Shown in pieces: positions 44,157 through 53,586 of a stretch of 64,000 nucleotides of DNA. This DNA comes from Chromatiaceae bacterium (GTDB taxonomy: Bacteria; Pseudomonadota; Gammaproteobacteria; Chromatiales; Chromatiaceae): NCBI GenBank assembly GCA_024235215.1, contig JACKMU010000009.1, forward strand, positions 1 through 64,000, given 5' to 3'. The position numbers were made by a program, and so were the translations under genes. Below the pieces are notes generated by a model. That model made no database searches and had not been told where the DNA came from. It saw nothing but the letters and a program-made list of their open reading frames with translations. Within the stretch, counting starts at the first letter, position 1, and each line of letters begins with the position of its first letter.

Positions 44157-45365
44157 TCAGAGCGCATCCAGTTTTCGCAGGCGTTTCGGCAGCAGGTGCA
44201 AGTCGACCAGTCCGCTAACCAACGCCTTGCCGAAGCTCGCTTCAGATTCATAAACCAGTCTGTAGTACTGCATTTTCAGTGTCAGTGCACTACCGAAAAT
44301 GATGCTAGCGGTGGCGATGAACGATCCCAGCGCGAGCGTGGAAACGCCGGTGACACCCTGGCCAATGGTACAGCCGAGTGCAAGCACACCCCCGACCCCC
44401 ATCAACACCGCACCGATCAGATGAAAGAGAAAATCGCGCAGATCAACGAACCATTCGATGCGGAATCTACGTGCGAGAAGTGCGAATAACAGGGATCCCA
44501 GGATCACTCCCAACAGCGCCGCCACGCCGAAAGTTATCAACTTGGTACGTGCTCCACTGGAGAGTAACACCAACGCATCCGCCATCGGGTTGATGAAGGT
44601 GTAAGACTGGCTGCCGGTGCCGGGAGGCGGGTCATCCATGAACTCGACTGCCTCCAACCACATCTGCCCCATGGGTCCGGCGGTGATGTACCAACCTCCC
44701 ACGACCACCAGACCAACAATCACTCCACCGAGTAGCTGGTCTCTATTCGAACGAAAATCGCTTGATCGGAACAGCAGCCATACTGACGAACCTGAGAGCA
44801 ACAGCGCGATATACAGGTTCATCGAAGCCGGCCTCTCCATGCCCAGCAGTGAACCGATGATCACTCCCAGACTCTGGTCATCAACCCCCAATCCACCAAG
44901 ATCCGGGCTGAGCGGCTCCATCCAACTGTGGAAAAAAACACCGTAAAAATCGGTTCGCGTCATAAGATAAGCCATGCCACCCGCTACCAGCACTACCAAC
45001 AGCGACTTCAGATTGCCTCCCCCGAGGCGTACCAGGTTCTTGTTGCCGCAACCCGATGCGAGGGTCATACCGATACCAAACATCACTCCGCCAATGATGT
45101 AGCGGGGCCATAAGAACAGCGAGCCGCGATAGGGTACCCGGGAGGTGCCAGTATCCATCACTGCTGCTGCCTCCAACAACGCAACTCCCAGAATGGCAAT
45201 GACCATGGCGAATATCCAGGCGCGTAGTCGCGTGGTATCACCCATGTTTACCCAGTCGGAGACCGCTCCCATGGTACAGAAGTTGGTTTTATTGACTACC
45301 GCCCCCAGTACCAGAGCAAGCAGTCCACCCAGCAGAATGATCTTGGTCGTAATTTCAATACCCAA
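44157..45365 (-). CDS. YeeE/YedE-family (TsuA-like) sulfur-compound transporter
   Basis: The 402-residue protein starts at TTG 45365 behind AGGAGAAAAATA. It has about 9-10 membrane helices and two repeated YeeE/YedE halves with conserved Cys: VNKTNFCTMGAVSDW, GMTLASGCGNKNLVRLG and GVLALGCTIGQGVTG. In characterised members these Cys relay thiosulfate through the membrane. It has no TusA/YeeD partner beside it here. A role in thiosulfate or related sulfur uptake is likely but the substrate is inferred. Confidence 0.88.
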   Translation of the reverse strand: MGIEITTKIILLGGLLALVLGAVVNKTNFCTMGAVSDWVNMGDTTRLRAWIFAMVIAILGVALLEAAAVMDTGTSRVPYRGSLFLWPRYIIGGVMFGIGMTLASGCGNKNLVRLGGGNLKSLLVVLVAGGMAYLMTRTDFYGVFFHSWMEPLSPDLGGLGVDDQSLGVIIGSLLGMERPASMNLYIALLLSGSSVWLLFRSSDFRSNRDQLLGGVIVGLVVVGGWYITAGPMGQMWLEAVEFMDDPPPGTGSQSYTFINPMADALVLLSSGARTKLITFGVAALLGVILGSLLFALLARRFRIEWFVDLRDFLFHLIGAVLMGVGGVLALGCTIGQGVTGVSTLALGSFIATASIIFGSALTLKMQYYRLVYESEASFGKALVSGLVDLHLLPKRLRKLDAL

Positions 45366-45922
45366 TATTTTTCTCCTGTTTTTCTATTACTTACATAATG
45401 TTGAAATACTAAGTTAGAGTTTATTCAGTCATAACCGTCAGTACCGGTAACTCTTTCTGCTGAGACAGATATCAAGGATAATGTCTTAACTGGATAGCGA
45501 GTATCATATTGCCAGACGCTGAGCGCAGCAGAATGCTGGACCGGATACAGTATCTATGCAGCGCGGATAAGCGGCACTCACTTAACCAGGTTGCCCATTG
45601 CTTGCTCTGAAGTGTGCTCACTCCCTAACATCCACGCAGATGCCATCTCCAGTGATGATCGTTCCTGTATCTGCCAAGTTGCAAACTCTGATCTGATGCC
45701 AGCGTGTTTATTTGCGTTTTGAGCCCTTGAAAATGAAACCAAATCTGGACAAATATTCACTCTGGAAAAATATTTTTTCGCAACCGGCAGGACGAATTGG
45801 TCAGGTGGCTAACCAGAATCTTCAACAAGATGAAGGGAAGATTTGGTAGCCTGCCAGAAAACGCTCACCACGCTATCACACCTTACTGCTCAGGAAAGGT
45901 CCGAAAACCAGGATGGAGAACG
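45366..45922. other. Intergenic region between divergent genes
   Basis: About 557 bp between the divergent transporter and secreted-protein genes, without a recognisable gene. A 60-codon minus-strand ORF at 45578-45760 has no family features. It presumably contains both promoters. Confidence 0.45.
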
Positions 45923-47182
45923 ATGGATAAGAGATACCAGTGGATTCTGCCTTTGGGGCTGTGTGCAGTTTTCCTGACTAACATTGCCGAAGCAGCGACC
46001 TGTTTCTATCTACCCGAGTACTTCCCGCTCAAATCAGGAAACTCCTGGACCTTCCGTAATATCCCTTCATCGGTAACCGCAACGATGTCGGTTCTGCCGG
46101 GTTCAACCTTTATCAACGGTGTCGCCACCCAAGCTGTACAGACGTCGGACAACTCTGTCACAACCTATCAGACGAACGATGCAAATGGGATAAATCTGTA
46201 CCGCAGGACGGTAAATATCGGCGGCATCCAAATCATCGCAACCTTCAACCCCCGGGTAGTACGCGGTGCAGCCAATACCTGTATCGGCGATGTCGAAAGT
46301 AATTCCGGTACCGCCAGAGTGGAAGCTTCAGGTTATGGCACCTATACCCTCAGCTATACCTCACAATCGTATATAGAAGGGCAAGAGAGCGTCAGCGTGC
46401 CTGCAGGCACCTATGAGACTATCCGAATCCGCTGGGTTACGCGCATTTTCGGTTCTATAGACGGTGAGGCTATCAATGATGAATTGACGGAGGTCAACTG
46501 GTTTGCGCACTATGTGGGTCCGGTAAAACAGCAGCTAAGTGACGGATTTTCAACGCAGACCAACCAACTGATCGCAACGAATGTGACACCGCCAACGGCC
46601 AATCTGGCGCTGAGCATCGAAGACAATCCAGACCCGGTACAAGCAGGCGATCAACTGCAATACCACCTCAACGTATTCAATGCGGGACCGAGCAACGCGA
46701 CCAATCTCCGGGTGACCAATAACTTACCGGCAGGTGTGACATTCGTGAACGCAGGAGGTACCGGCTGGAACTGCACCAAAACCCCGAACAACGTCACTTG
46801 CGACTTGCCGAACCTCTCCTCTGGCAGTGCTTCCGATTTCGCCATCACACTGACAGCGCCTTCAATTGCCACTACGATAACCCACTCTGCAGTCGTAAGC
46901 GCTGCAACACTCGACCCCGATTTGAGCAACAACACAGTGAGCGAGACCACAATCATCAAGCAGGATAGGGATGACGACAACGTAATCGATGGTGCGGATA
47001 ACTGCCCGACGGTTGCCAACCCGGATCAAGCCGATACCGACAGGGATGGGACCGGTGATGCTTGTGATAGCGATGATGACAATGACGGGATGAGTGACCA
47101 GGATGAATTGACTGTCGGCCGCAATCCATTGGTTAACGAATCCGCCGTGCTACTGGGTATCATCAATTCCGTGCTCGAATAA
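45923..47182 (+). CDS. Secreted protein with DUF11 and thrombospondin type 3 repeats
   Basis: The 419-residue protein starts at ATG 45923 behind GGAG, with a signal peptide ending near NIAEA. An N-terminal beta-rich domain (about 25-220) is unassigned. A DUF11 domain (about 225-345: GDQLQYHLNVFNAGPSNATN, then LRVTNNLPAGVTFVNAGG) leads to calcium-binding type 3 repeats (DRDDDNVIDGADNCPTVANP, then DQADTDRDGTGDACDSDDDN). It ends with GRNPLVNE and a short tail, without an obvious anchor or PEP-CTERM. It is probably a secreted or surface structural protein; the role is unknown. Confidence 0.75.
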   Translation: MDKRYQWILPLGLCAVFLTNIAEAATCFYLPEYFPLKSGNSWTFRNIPSSVTATMSVLPGSTFINGVATQAVQTSDNSVTTYQTNDANGINLYRRTVNIGGIQIIATFNPRVVRGAANTCIGDVESNSGTARVEASGYGTYTLSYTSQSYIEGQESVSVPAGTYETIRIRWVTRIFGSIDGEAINDELTEVNWFAHYVGPVKQQLSDGFSTQTNQLIATNVTPPTANLALSIEDNPDPVQAGDQLQYHLNVFNAGPSNATNLRVTNNLPAGVTFVNAGGTGWNCTKTPNNVTCDLPNLSSGSASDFAITLTAPSIATTITHSAVVSAATLDPDLSNNTVSETTIIKQDRDDDNVIDGADNCPTVANPDQADTDRDGTGDACDSDDDNDGMSDQDELTVGRNPLVNESAVLLGIINSVLE

Positions 47183-47383
47183 GCTCGTAAGGTTACCCCG
47201 ACTGATTGGGACGATGCACATGGCGAATTTAAGGTGTTGTCATTCGCCCGTCCGGATAGCGCAGAGAGCAGGTTGTCCGCAGACACACTCGATTTGGCCG
47301 AACCCATCCCTTCCATCGGGTGATGCCTCGCTAACCAATAACTTCAATTTCGTCCGATCTCGTCCATAACGCGACGCAGGGCA

Positions 47384-48070
47384 TCAACGATATCTAGTTG
47401 GATCAGCGATTCCCGCCGCGCGAAATCCATGAGCACGCAACCGACACGAGTCACAACGGCCGCAAGCGGCACCAGTCTCATCAGCCTGGTAACAGGAGGT
47501 GGTCAGCGCGTAGTCGACCCCCAGGTCAATCCCGAGTCGGATGATCTCTGCCTTATTCAGTGCGATCAACGGCGCACGAATGCGAAACCGCTCTCCTTCG
47601 ACGCCCGTTTTAGTCGCCAGATTGGCCAGCGTTTCGAATGCGGCAACAAACTCGGGCCGGCAATCAGGGTAACCGGAGTAGTCCAGTGCATTGACCCCGA
47701 TGAAGATATCCCTGGCACCGATCACTTCAGCCCAGCCCAGCGCCAGAGAAAGAAATAGGGTGTTGCGCGCCGGTACGTAGGTGACCGGTATCCCCTCTCC
47801 GGGCTCCTCTGGTACCGGAATTGTGCTGTCGGTCAGCGCCGATCCGCCGAATACATTCAGAGCGATCGGCATCAGCTGGTGCGCTGTCACTCCCAACGCT
47901 TCGGCAACCCGACGCGCCGCGGTGAGTTCAGACTGATGGCGCTGTCCATAGTCCATACTCAACGCATAGCATTCATAGCCCTGATCTCGGGCGATCGCCA
48001 GCACCGTGGCAGAATCCAGCCCACCAGAGAGGAGCACCACGGCGCGTTGCTTTTTGCTCGTTTCAATCAT
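47384..48070 (-). CDS. queC: 7-cyano-7-deazaguanine synthase
   Basis: The 228-residue protein has the PP-loop LLSGGLDSATVLA (residues 13-25), the DYGQRHQSEL substrate segment and a four-Cys zinc site near the C-terminus (SCYQADETGAACGRCDSC). It converts 7-carboxy-7-deazaguanine to preQ0 with ATP and ammonia, for queuosine in tRNA. It follows queE by 14 bp. About 200 bp downstream holds no gene. Confidence 0.95.
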   Translation of the reverse strand: MIETSKKQRAVVLLSGGLDSATVLAIARDQGYECYALSMDYGQRHQSELTAARRVAEALGVTAHQLMPIALNVFGGSALTDSTIPVPEEPGEGIPVTYVPARNTLFLSLALGWAEVIGARDIFIGVNALDYSGYPDCRPEFVAAFETLANLATKTGVEGERFRIRAPLIALNKAEIIRLGIDLGVDYALTTSCYQADETGAACGRCDSCRLRAHGFRAAGIADPTRYR

Positions 48071-48084
48071 TGGGTACCGTCACT

Positions 48085-48735
48085 TTATCTGCCGCTGGCT
48101 TCACCCCACAAATATTTATGCAGCTGAATCTGAAAGCGTACGTTCAGACGGTCGCGCAATATCCACTCCGCCAGCTCCCTGGGATTCTGCACCCCGTTGA
48201 CCGGGGAAAAGAGCACTTCGCAGCGGGCTTCCAGTGCATGTTCCTGGAGCAGCTGTCGCGACCATTGATAGTCCACCTCACCACAAATGACAAACTTTAC
48301 CTGGTCATTCTCACGCAGTTGCTGAATATTGCGGTAAAGGTTCCGCTCCATCTCTCCGGAGCCAGGTGTTTTGATATCCACCACCCGCACCACCCTGGGA
48401 TCGACACCGGCGATGTCCAGCGCTCCGCTGGTCTCCAGCGAGACCTGGCAGCCCTGATCGCACAACTGCCGCAACAGATCCAGCGTGGCTTCCTGGGCAA
48501 GCGGTTCGCCACCGGTGACGGTCACATAGCGCGCAGCAAAACTGTCCACCACGGCCTTGATCTGGGCAATCGACAGCCACTCGCCACCCTTGAATGCGTA
48601 GCTGGTATCGCAGTAGCTGCAACGCAACGGGCAGCCGGTCAGACGAACGAACACGGTAGGCAATCCCACCGTGTTCGACTCTCCCTGCAACGAGTAAAAG
48701 ATCTCAGTGACGCGCAGTCTGGAGCTATCCTTCAA
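48085..48735 (-). CDS. queE: 7-carboxy-7-deazaguanine synthase
   Basis: The 216-residue radical-SAM enzyme has the Cys motif in TGCPLRCSYCDTSY, the EIFYSLQGES N-terminus and the GGEPL SAM-binding turn. It rearranges 6-carboxytetrahydropterin to 7-carboxy-7-deazaguanine, the step before QueC. The start is TTG 48735 and the ribosome-binding site is weak, so a small shift is possible. The gene follows cpoB by 66 bp. Confidence 0.94.
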   Translation of the reverse strand: MKDSSRLRVTEIFYSLQGESNTVGLPTVFVRLTGCPLRCSYCDTSYAFKGGEWLSIAQIKAVVDSFAARYVTVTGGEPLAQEATLDLLRQLCDQGCQVSLETSGALDIAGVDPRVVRVVDIKTPGSGEMERNLYRNIQQLRENDQVKFVICGEVDYQWSRQLLQEHALEARCEVLFSPVNGVQNPRELAEWILRDRLNVRFQIQLHKYLWGEASGR

Positions 48736-48801
48736 CCCGGCTTACCACATGAGAAAAATACTATAACAGACATTATAAATAATTTTTTACGTATTGTTAT
48801 T

Positions 48802-49575
48802 TCAGAGTTTTTTCTTGCGAATAAACTCTTCAGCAAGACGTGCTGCAGAGGATCCCGGGAAGCGCTCGATCAACGAGGTCAGCGTCTCCTTCGCCCGCGT
48901 GGGATCCTGAGTGTCATACTCTATATAACCGATTTTCAACAATGCACCAGAGACCTTCGGACTCTCCGGATAGTGCTCCAGCAGGCGTTTGAACTCTGTC
49001 AACGCACTACTGAAATCTCGGGTGACATAACTGGTTTCACCTAGCCAGTATTGCGCATTGTCTGCATACACACCGGCTGGATACTGCACGAGAAACTCAC
49101 GGAACAGTTTCGCCGACTCTTCATAACGACGCTGGCTAAGCAGCTCGAATGCTTTCTGATAAGCGCGCTCCTCGTTTGCAGATGCGCTGGTCGCGATTGC
49201 CACAGGTGCAGGTGAGGCAGAGGGCTCAGGAACAACCGTCGTCTGACTAGCGGGCGCCTCACTGTCAACAGAAGCCGAATCCTGTTCAGCGCTGCTGGGT
49301 TGGGTGAGGCGCTCGTCGATGTCCAGATAGAGATCACGCTGGCGCTGTTTTAGTGCCTCCAGCGCATTGGTCTGCAATTCGAGTTCACCGCGCAACTGCT
49401 GTACCTCTCTCTGGAGTGCGTCCATACGCAGCAGCAGCCCGGAGAGTGCCTGTACCTGGCGCTCCAAAACCTCGATTCTCTGCTCCGGCCTGAGCGTAGA
49501 TTCCGCTGCCCAGACCGAACCGCTCAGCATCAGTGCTGCACAAGCGGTGGCCAATTTTCTGGTCATCATGCTCAT
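48802..49575 (-). CDS. cpoB: Cell-division coordinator CpoB
   Basis: The 257-residue protein has a signal peptide (about 1-23), an N-terminal trimerising coiled coil (ERQVQALSGLLLRMDALQRE) and a linker rich in Ala, Ser, Pro and Thr. C-terminal tetratricopeptide repeats follow (AYQKAFELLSQRRYEESAKL, DNAQYWLGETSYVTRDFSSA). It coordinates septal peptidoglycan synthesis with Tol-Pal constriction of the outer membrane. It is 8 bp after pal, in the standard gene order. Confidence 0.93.
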   Translation of the reverse strand: MSMMTRKLATACAALMLSGSVWAAESTLRPEQRIEVLERQVQALSGLLLRMDALQREVQQLRGELELQTNALEALKQRQRDLYLDIDERLTQPSSAEQDSASVDSEAPASQTTVVPEPSASPAPVAIATSASANEERAYQKAFELLSQRRYEESAKLFREFLVQYPAGVYADNAQYWLGETSYVTRDFSSALTEFKRLLEHYPESPKVSGALLKIGYIEYDTQDPTRAKETLTSLIERFPGSSAARLAEEFIRKKKL

Positions 49576-49583
49576 CTATCCAA

Positions 49584-50108
49584 TCAGTAGAGCAGTTCCG
49601 CACGCCGATTCTGCGACAGGGAGTGCTCATCCGAACCTATAGCCAATGGGCGCTCTTCGCCATAACTGATGGTTTTTATCTGGTTGCTCGCAGCCCCCTG
49701 AGCCAACATCAGATTGCGTACCGTATTGGCACGGCGCTCACCCAGCGCGATATTGTATTCTCGGGAACCACGTTCGTCCGCATGCCCCTCCACAGTGACA
49801 TTGACCGTCGGGTTGGCGGCCAGATACTGTCCATGGGCAATCACCACATCACGAAAATCCTCGCGGATCTGGCTCTCGTCGAAATCGAAGAAGATGGTCC
49901 TGGTAGAGAGCGGACTGTCGGGATTGTCCAGCGGGTTGCCGCGCCAATCACCTCCCATGGTTGCCGCCGAGGCAGCCGTTAACCCGCCCTCACCCATCTC
50001 TTTCACCGGAGCGCCGTCGGCACCGGTTTTGCCTCCAGTGGTCGAGCACCCGGCCAATGTCAGCGCAACTATAATGACTGCAGCTTTTCTCGAACTACAG
50101 ATTTTCAT
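49584..50108 (-). CDS. pal: Peptidoglycan-associated lipoprotein Pal
   Basis: The 174-residue protein starts at ATG 50108, overlapping the tolB stop by 1 bp (TGATG) behind CAGGAG. The lipobox ends at Cys21 (TLAGC), and the OmpA-like domain has VEGHADERGSREYNIALGER, which binds peptidoglycan. It anchors the outer membrane to the wall as part of Tol-Pal. Confidence 0.96.
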   Translation of the reverse strand: MKICSSRKAAVIIVALTLAGCSTTGGKTGADGAPVKEMGEGGLTAASAATMGGDWRGNPLDNPDSPLSTRTIFFDFDESQIREDFRDVVIAHGQYLAANPTVNVTVEGHADERGSREYNIALGERRANTVRNLMLAQGAASNQIKTISYGEERPLAIGSDEHSLSQNRRAELLY

Positions 50109-51418
50109 CAATTACTCCTGTTATATCTTGTATAGGGGGACCAGGCCGGCTCTCTCACATCGCCGCCGCCAGGTAATGTCAGGCGCTGACGAACTCTTCC
50201 ATCCAGAGAGACCGCAGCGAGTTCGTGCTTGCCTCTGGACTTGGTGGCGTAAATTATCATGTCCCCATTCGGGGCGAAACTGGGAGATTCATCCAGCTTA
50301 CCGGTGCTGAGCAGTTGCGACCGGCGGGGTCCCAACTCCAATAGACCGATGCGGTAATCAGACCCCTGGCGTGTCACCATAACCAGGCTCGTTCCATCCG
50401 GTGAGTAAGATGCACGTGCATTGTAACTGCCCTCGAAGGTCATTCGTTGTGCTTGTCCGCCACTTGATGAGACCTGATAGATCTGTGGCTGACCGCCCCG
50501 GTCGGAGGTAAAAACAATATTACGCCCATCCGGCGACCAGGAGGGCTCCGTATCGATCGCGTAGTGATCCGTCAGACGGCGCAACCCCTTGGAATGGAGA
50601 TTCAGCACATAGATCTCGGGATTGCCATCCTTGGAGAGCGTCAATGCCAGTTGCCGTCCGTCCGGCGACCAGGCCGGAGCGCCATTGATTCCATTATAGG
50701 CGGCCACTTGCTGTCGTTTGCCGGTGAACACTTCCTGTACATAGATAGCCGGTTTGGCCCGGTCGAATGAAACATAGGCGAGCCGTAGACCATCCGGAGA
50801 CCAGGCTGGAGACATCAGCGGATAGGAAGAGATAACGATCGTCTGGGGATCGTAGCCATCCGCATCAGCCACCTGCAGGGTATCCTTCTTCTTGCCATCA
50901 GCACCAGTGATCGACGCTACATAAGCGATGCGGGTGGAGAACGCCCCCTTGGATCCGGTCAGCGTTTCGTAGACGATATCGGCGATCCGGTGTGCCACAG
51001 CGCGCAGATCCCCTTCGGTGGCAGGAATGCTGTAGCCGGTCAATAGTGAACCCCTGAAGACATCAAACAGTTGAAACCGGATCAGATATCCATCGGAGCC
51101 ATTCGGCTGAATGCGCCCCACCACGAGATTCTCCATACCGAGCACTTTCCAGTCACGATACTCCACCTGCGCATCGCTGTGCGGTTGCGCCAGCATGTCG
51201 CTCACCGGAAGAGGTTTGAAGCGGCCACTGCGACTCAGGTCACTACTGACAATGGCAGCGATATCCTGTCCCGGTCCGTTTCCCGTACCCTCCCAGCCAA
51301 ACGGCACCACAGCGATGGGGAGCGCCCCGGTGGCACCCTCGGTAATCTCGATCGTCAGCGCGGCAGCGGCCTGAAGATGCCAGATAAGCGTCACAACAAA
51401 TGCTAGAAATATTTTCAT
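50108..51418 (-). CDS. tolB: Tol-Pal translocation protein TolB
   Basis: The 436-residue periplasmic protein has a signal peptide (about 1-20), an N-terminal alpha/beta domain, and a C-terminal six-bladed propeller with repeated WSPDG-type motifs (PAWSPDGRQLAL, PSWSPDGRNIVF, ASYSPDGTSLVM). It binds Pal and the TolA system during outer-membrane constriction. It begins 9 bp after tolA. Confidence 0.97.
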   Translation of the reverse strand: MKIFLAFVVTLIWHLQAAAALTIEITEGATGALPIAVVPFGWEGTGNGPGQDIAAIVSSDLSRSGRFKPLPVSDMLAQPHSDAQVEYRDWKVLGMENLVVGRIQPNGSDGYLIRFQLFDVFRGSLLTGYSIPATEGDLRAVAHRIADIVYETLTGSKGAFSTRIAYVASITGADGKKKDTLQVADADGYDPQTIVISSYPLMSPAWSPDGLRLAYVSFDRAKPAIYVQEVFTGKRQQVAAYNGINGAPAWSPDGRQLALTLSKDGNPEIYVLNLHSKGLRRLTDHYAIDTEPSWSPDGRNIVFTSDRGGQPQIYQVSSSGGQAQRMTFEGSYNARASYSPDGTSLVMVTRQGSDYRIGLLELGPRRSQLLSTGKLDESPSFAPNGDMIIYATKSRGKHELAAVSLDGRVRQRLTLPGGGDVREPAWSPYTRYNRSN

Positions 51419-51427
51419 AAATCAACT

Positions 51428-52465
51428 TTATCTATTTGGGTCAAATACAAATATGATATCCCGGAACTGTTCGAAAAGACCATCCTCCGGTACCGGGAGC
51501 GGATCTGCCTTGTAGACCGCTGCCTCTGCAGAACGGTCGAAAGCTCCGCTGCCGCTACTCTCGATGACACTCACCGCCAACACGTTTCCACCCTTGGCCA
51601 GACGCACTCTTAGGCGGCACTTGAGCCCTTCACCACTGCCCTCAAGGCGTACCCAGTTTGTGATCACCTTGCGCTGAATCTGCAGCATGTACCGATCCGT
51701 GACCCGAGCATTATGCTCGGCATTCATGGCTGCTTCCAACTCAGCTTCTCGCGCCTTGCGTGCTTCCTCGGCCTTGTGCTTCTTCTCCTCCTCGGCTTTG
51801 CGTGCGGCTTCCGCTTTGCGTTGCTTCTCCTCCTCGGCCTTGCGTGCGGCTTCCGCTTTGCGTTGCTTCTCCTCCTCGGCCTTGCGTGCGGCTTCCGCTT
51901 TGCGTTGCTTCTCCTCCTCGGCCTTGCGTGCGGCTTCCGCTTTGCGTTGCTTCTCCTCCTCGGCCTTGCGTGCGGCTTCCGCTTTGCGTTGCTTCTCCTC
52001 CTCGGCCTTGCGCACGGCTTCCGCTTTGCGCTGCTTCTCCTCCTCGGCCTTGCGCTTTGCCTCCTCGACAGCAAGTGCTGCTTTTTCAGCCTCCTCTCTC
52101 TTCTGCTCCGCCTGCTCGCGTTCTGCCGCTTGCTGCTCTTCCAGCAGACGCTGCTGAGCCAACGCTGCAAGCCGCTGCTGCTCCGCCAACTGTTGCCTTT
52201 TTATCTCGTCCAGTTGCAGCTGTTCCTGCTCGCGCAGCTCCGCTGCGGCTGCTTCCCGCGCTTGCTCTGCCTGTTTGAGCTTCTCCACCTCGGCGGTCAC
52301 CAGCGCTTGGTCCACCACCCGCGCCTGCACCACCTCTACTCCGGAGGCAACCGGTTTCGGGGTCTCCAACCAATCCACCCCAACAATCAGAAACAGCACG
52401 ATCAACAGATGCATCAGCAGTGCTGCCAAGGCCGCCTTGGGATTCTCTCTGATAATCTGCAACAT
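51428..52465 (-). CDS. tolA: Cell-envelope integrity protein TolA
   Basis: The 345-residue protein starts at ATG 52465, overlapping the tolR stop by 1 bp (TGATG). It has one N-terminal membrane helix (about 12-32), a long Ala/Lys/Glu/Arg helix (domain II) built of 14-residue repeats, and a C-terminal domain III (RKVITNWVRLEGSGEGLKC). It spans the periplasm and links TolQR to TolB/Pal. The repeat region makes it open to length variation. Confidence 0.94.
   Translation of the reverse strand: MLQIIRENPKAALAALLMHLLIVLFLIVGVDWLETPKPVASGVEVVQARVVDQALVTAEVEKLKQAEQAREAAAAELREQEQLQLDEIKRQQLAEQQRLAALAQQRLLEEQQAAEREQAEQKREEAEKAALAVEEAKRKAEEEKQRKAEAVRKAEEEKQRKAEAARKAEEEKQRKAEAARKAEEEKQRKAEAARKAEEEKQRKAEAARKAEEEKQRKAEAARKAEEEKKHKAEEARKAREAELEAAMNAEHNARVTDRYMLQIQRKVITNWVRLEGSGEGLKCRLRVRLAKGGNVLAVSVIESSGSGAFDRSAEAAVYKADPLPVPEDGLFEQFRDIIFVFDPNR
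51781..52074 (-). repeat. 42-bp tandem repeats in tolA
   Basis: A 42-bp unit encoding KAEEEKQRKAEAAR begins at 51781, 51823, 51865, 51907, 51949, 51991 and, degenerate, 52033. The central copies are identical or nearly so at the DNA level, with variants such as KAEAVRKA at the first-translated end. Confidence 0.9.
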
Positions 52466-52893
52466 CAATTTTCCGGTGTTTCGGTAATCAAGCCGACATT
52501 GGGCACACCCGCAGCCTGGATCAGTACCATTGCCTGCACCACCCGACCATAGTCGACATGGCGGTCACCGCGCACCAGGATCGGAGTCTTGGGCTTATAC
52601 TTGATCACCGCCGCCACCCGCGTCACCAATGTCTCCTCATCCAGCGGTTCATTCTTCCCCTCGCCTACGTCGATAAATAACTCTCCCTCGCGGTTGACCG
52701 AGACTACCACCGGATCATCCGCCTCTGCCGGCAGGGGTGCCGAGTCTGCCTGGGGTAGATCGACGTTGACCCCTTGGGTAAGCAGCGGCGCGGTAATCAT
52801 GAAGATGATCAACAGCACCAGCATCACATCGATATAAGGAACTACGTTAATCTCGGACATCGGACGACGACGCTGCCGGCGTTGACGGCTCAT
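52465..52893 (-). CDS. tolR: Tol-Pal protein TolR
   Basis: The 142-residue protein starts at ATG 52893 behind GGAGG. The membrane helix carries Asp22 (NVVPYIDVMLVLLIIFMI), the proton-carrying residue. The periplasmic domain includes TPILVRGDRHVDYGRVVQAM. With TolQ it forms the channel that energises TolA. It is 18 bp after tolQ. Confidence 0.96.
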   Translation of the reverse strand: MSRQRRQRRRPMSEINVVPYIDVMLVLLIIFMITAPLLTQGVNVDLPQADSAPLPAEADDPVVVSVNREGELFIDVGEGKNEPLDEETLVTRVAAVIKYKPKTPILVRGDRHVDYGRVVQAMVLIQAAGVPNVGLITETPEN

Positions 52894-52911
52894 GGCAACC
52901 TCCGTCGACGA

Positions 52912-53586
52912 TCAGACATGAGCCTGGCGCTGCAGAATGGTGGTGAACTCGTCGAGAAAATCCTCATAGCTGCCATTGAGTCGCTCTACATCATGCGAAT
53001 AGCGGTTATAGGCGACCACGGCGGGAATGGCGGCGAACAGTCCCATCGCCGTCGCGATCAGCGCCTCGGCGATGCCTGGCGCCACCAGTGAGAGCGTTGC
53101 CTGCTTGACGCTTCCCAATGCTTGAAACGAATTCATGATGCCCCAGACGGTTCCAAAAAGACCGACATAAGGGCTGGTCGATCCAACCGTGGCAAGAAAC
53201 GAAAGATGGGTCTCCAACCGGTCCATCTCCCGGCTCATTGCCACCTGCATACTGCGCCTTGCCCCTTCGACCACCGCCATCGGCTCGATATCCCGGTTCA
53301 TTTTCAAGCGGGCAAACTCCTGAAAACCGGCGTGAAATATACTCGCCATGCCATCCTTACGTGCGCGCTCACCGTCCACCTCATTGTAGAGTTCACTCAA
53401 TTCGCCGCCTGACCAGAAGCGGCTCTCGAATAGATCTGCCGCTTTGCGCGCCTTTTTCAGCACCTTGGCGCGATCAAAGATCATGGTCCAGGAGACGACC
53501 GATGCCAGCATCAGTGCGGCCATCACCAGCTGCACCAGAGGACTGGCATGCGCCACCAAGGTAACAAAGGAGAGATCAGATGACAT
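52912..53586 (-). CDS. tolQ: Tol-Pal protein TolQ
   Basis: The 224-residue protein starts at ATG 53586 (SSDLSFVTLVAHASPLVQLV); a longer ORF to 53688 is an out-of-frame overlap with ybgC. Three membrane helices are present, with the core TVGSTSPYVGLFGTVWGIMN and ALIATAMGLFAAIPAVVAYN. It forms the TolQR proton channel. It overlaps ybgC by 11 bp. Confidence 0.96.
   Translation of the reverse strand: MSSDLSFVTLVAHASPLVQLVMAALMLASVVSWTMIFDRAKVLKKARKAADLFESRFWSGGELSELYNEVDGERARKDGMASIFHAGFQEFARLKMNRDIEPMAVVEGARRSMQVAMSREMDRLETHLSFLATVGSTSPYVGLFGTVWGIMNSFQALGSVKQATLSLVAPGIAEALIATAMGLFAAIPAVVAYNRYSHDVERLNGSYEDFLDEFTTILQRQAHV

Noticed and set aside
47183..48085. PreQ1 riboswitch before queE/queC
   Set aside because: The genes follow cpoB closely or each other, and I see no leader with the expected small pseudoknot pattern.
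51687..52552. Plus-strand ORFs with Leu/Ala/Ser repeats opposite tolA
   Set aside because: They come from reading the 42-bp tolA repeats on the other strand.
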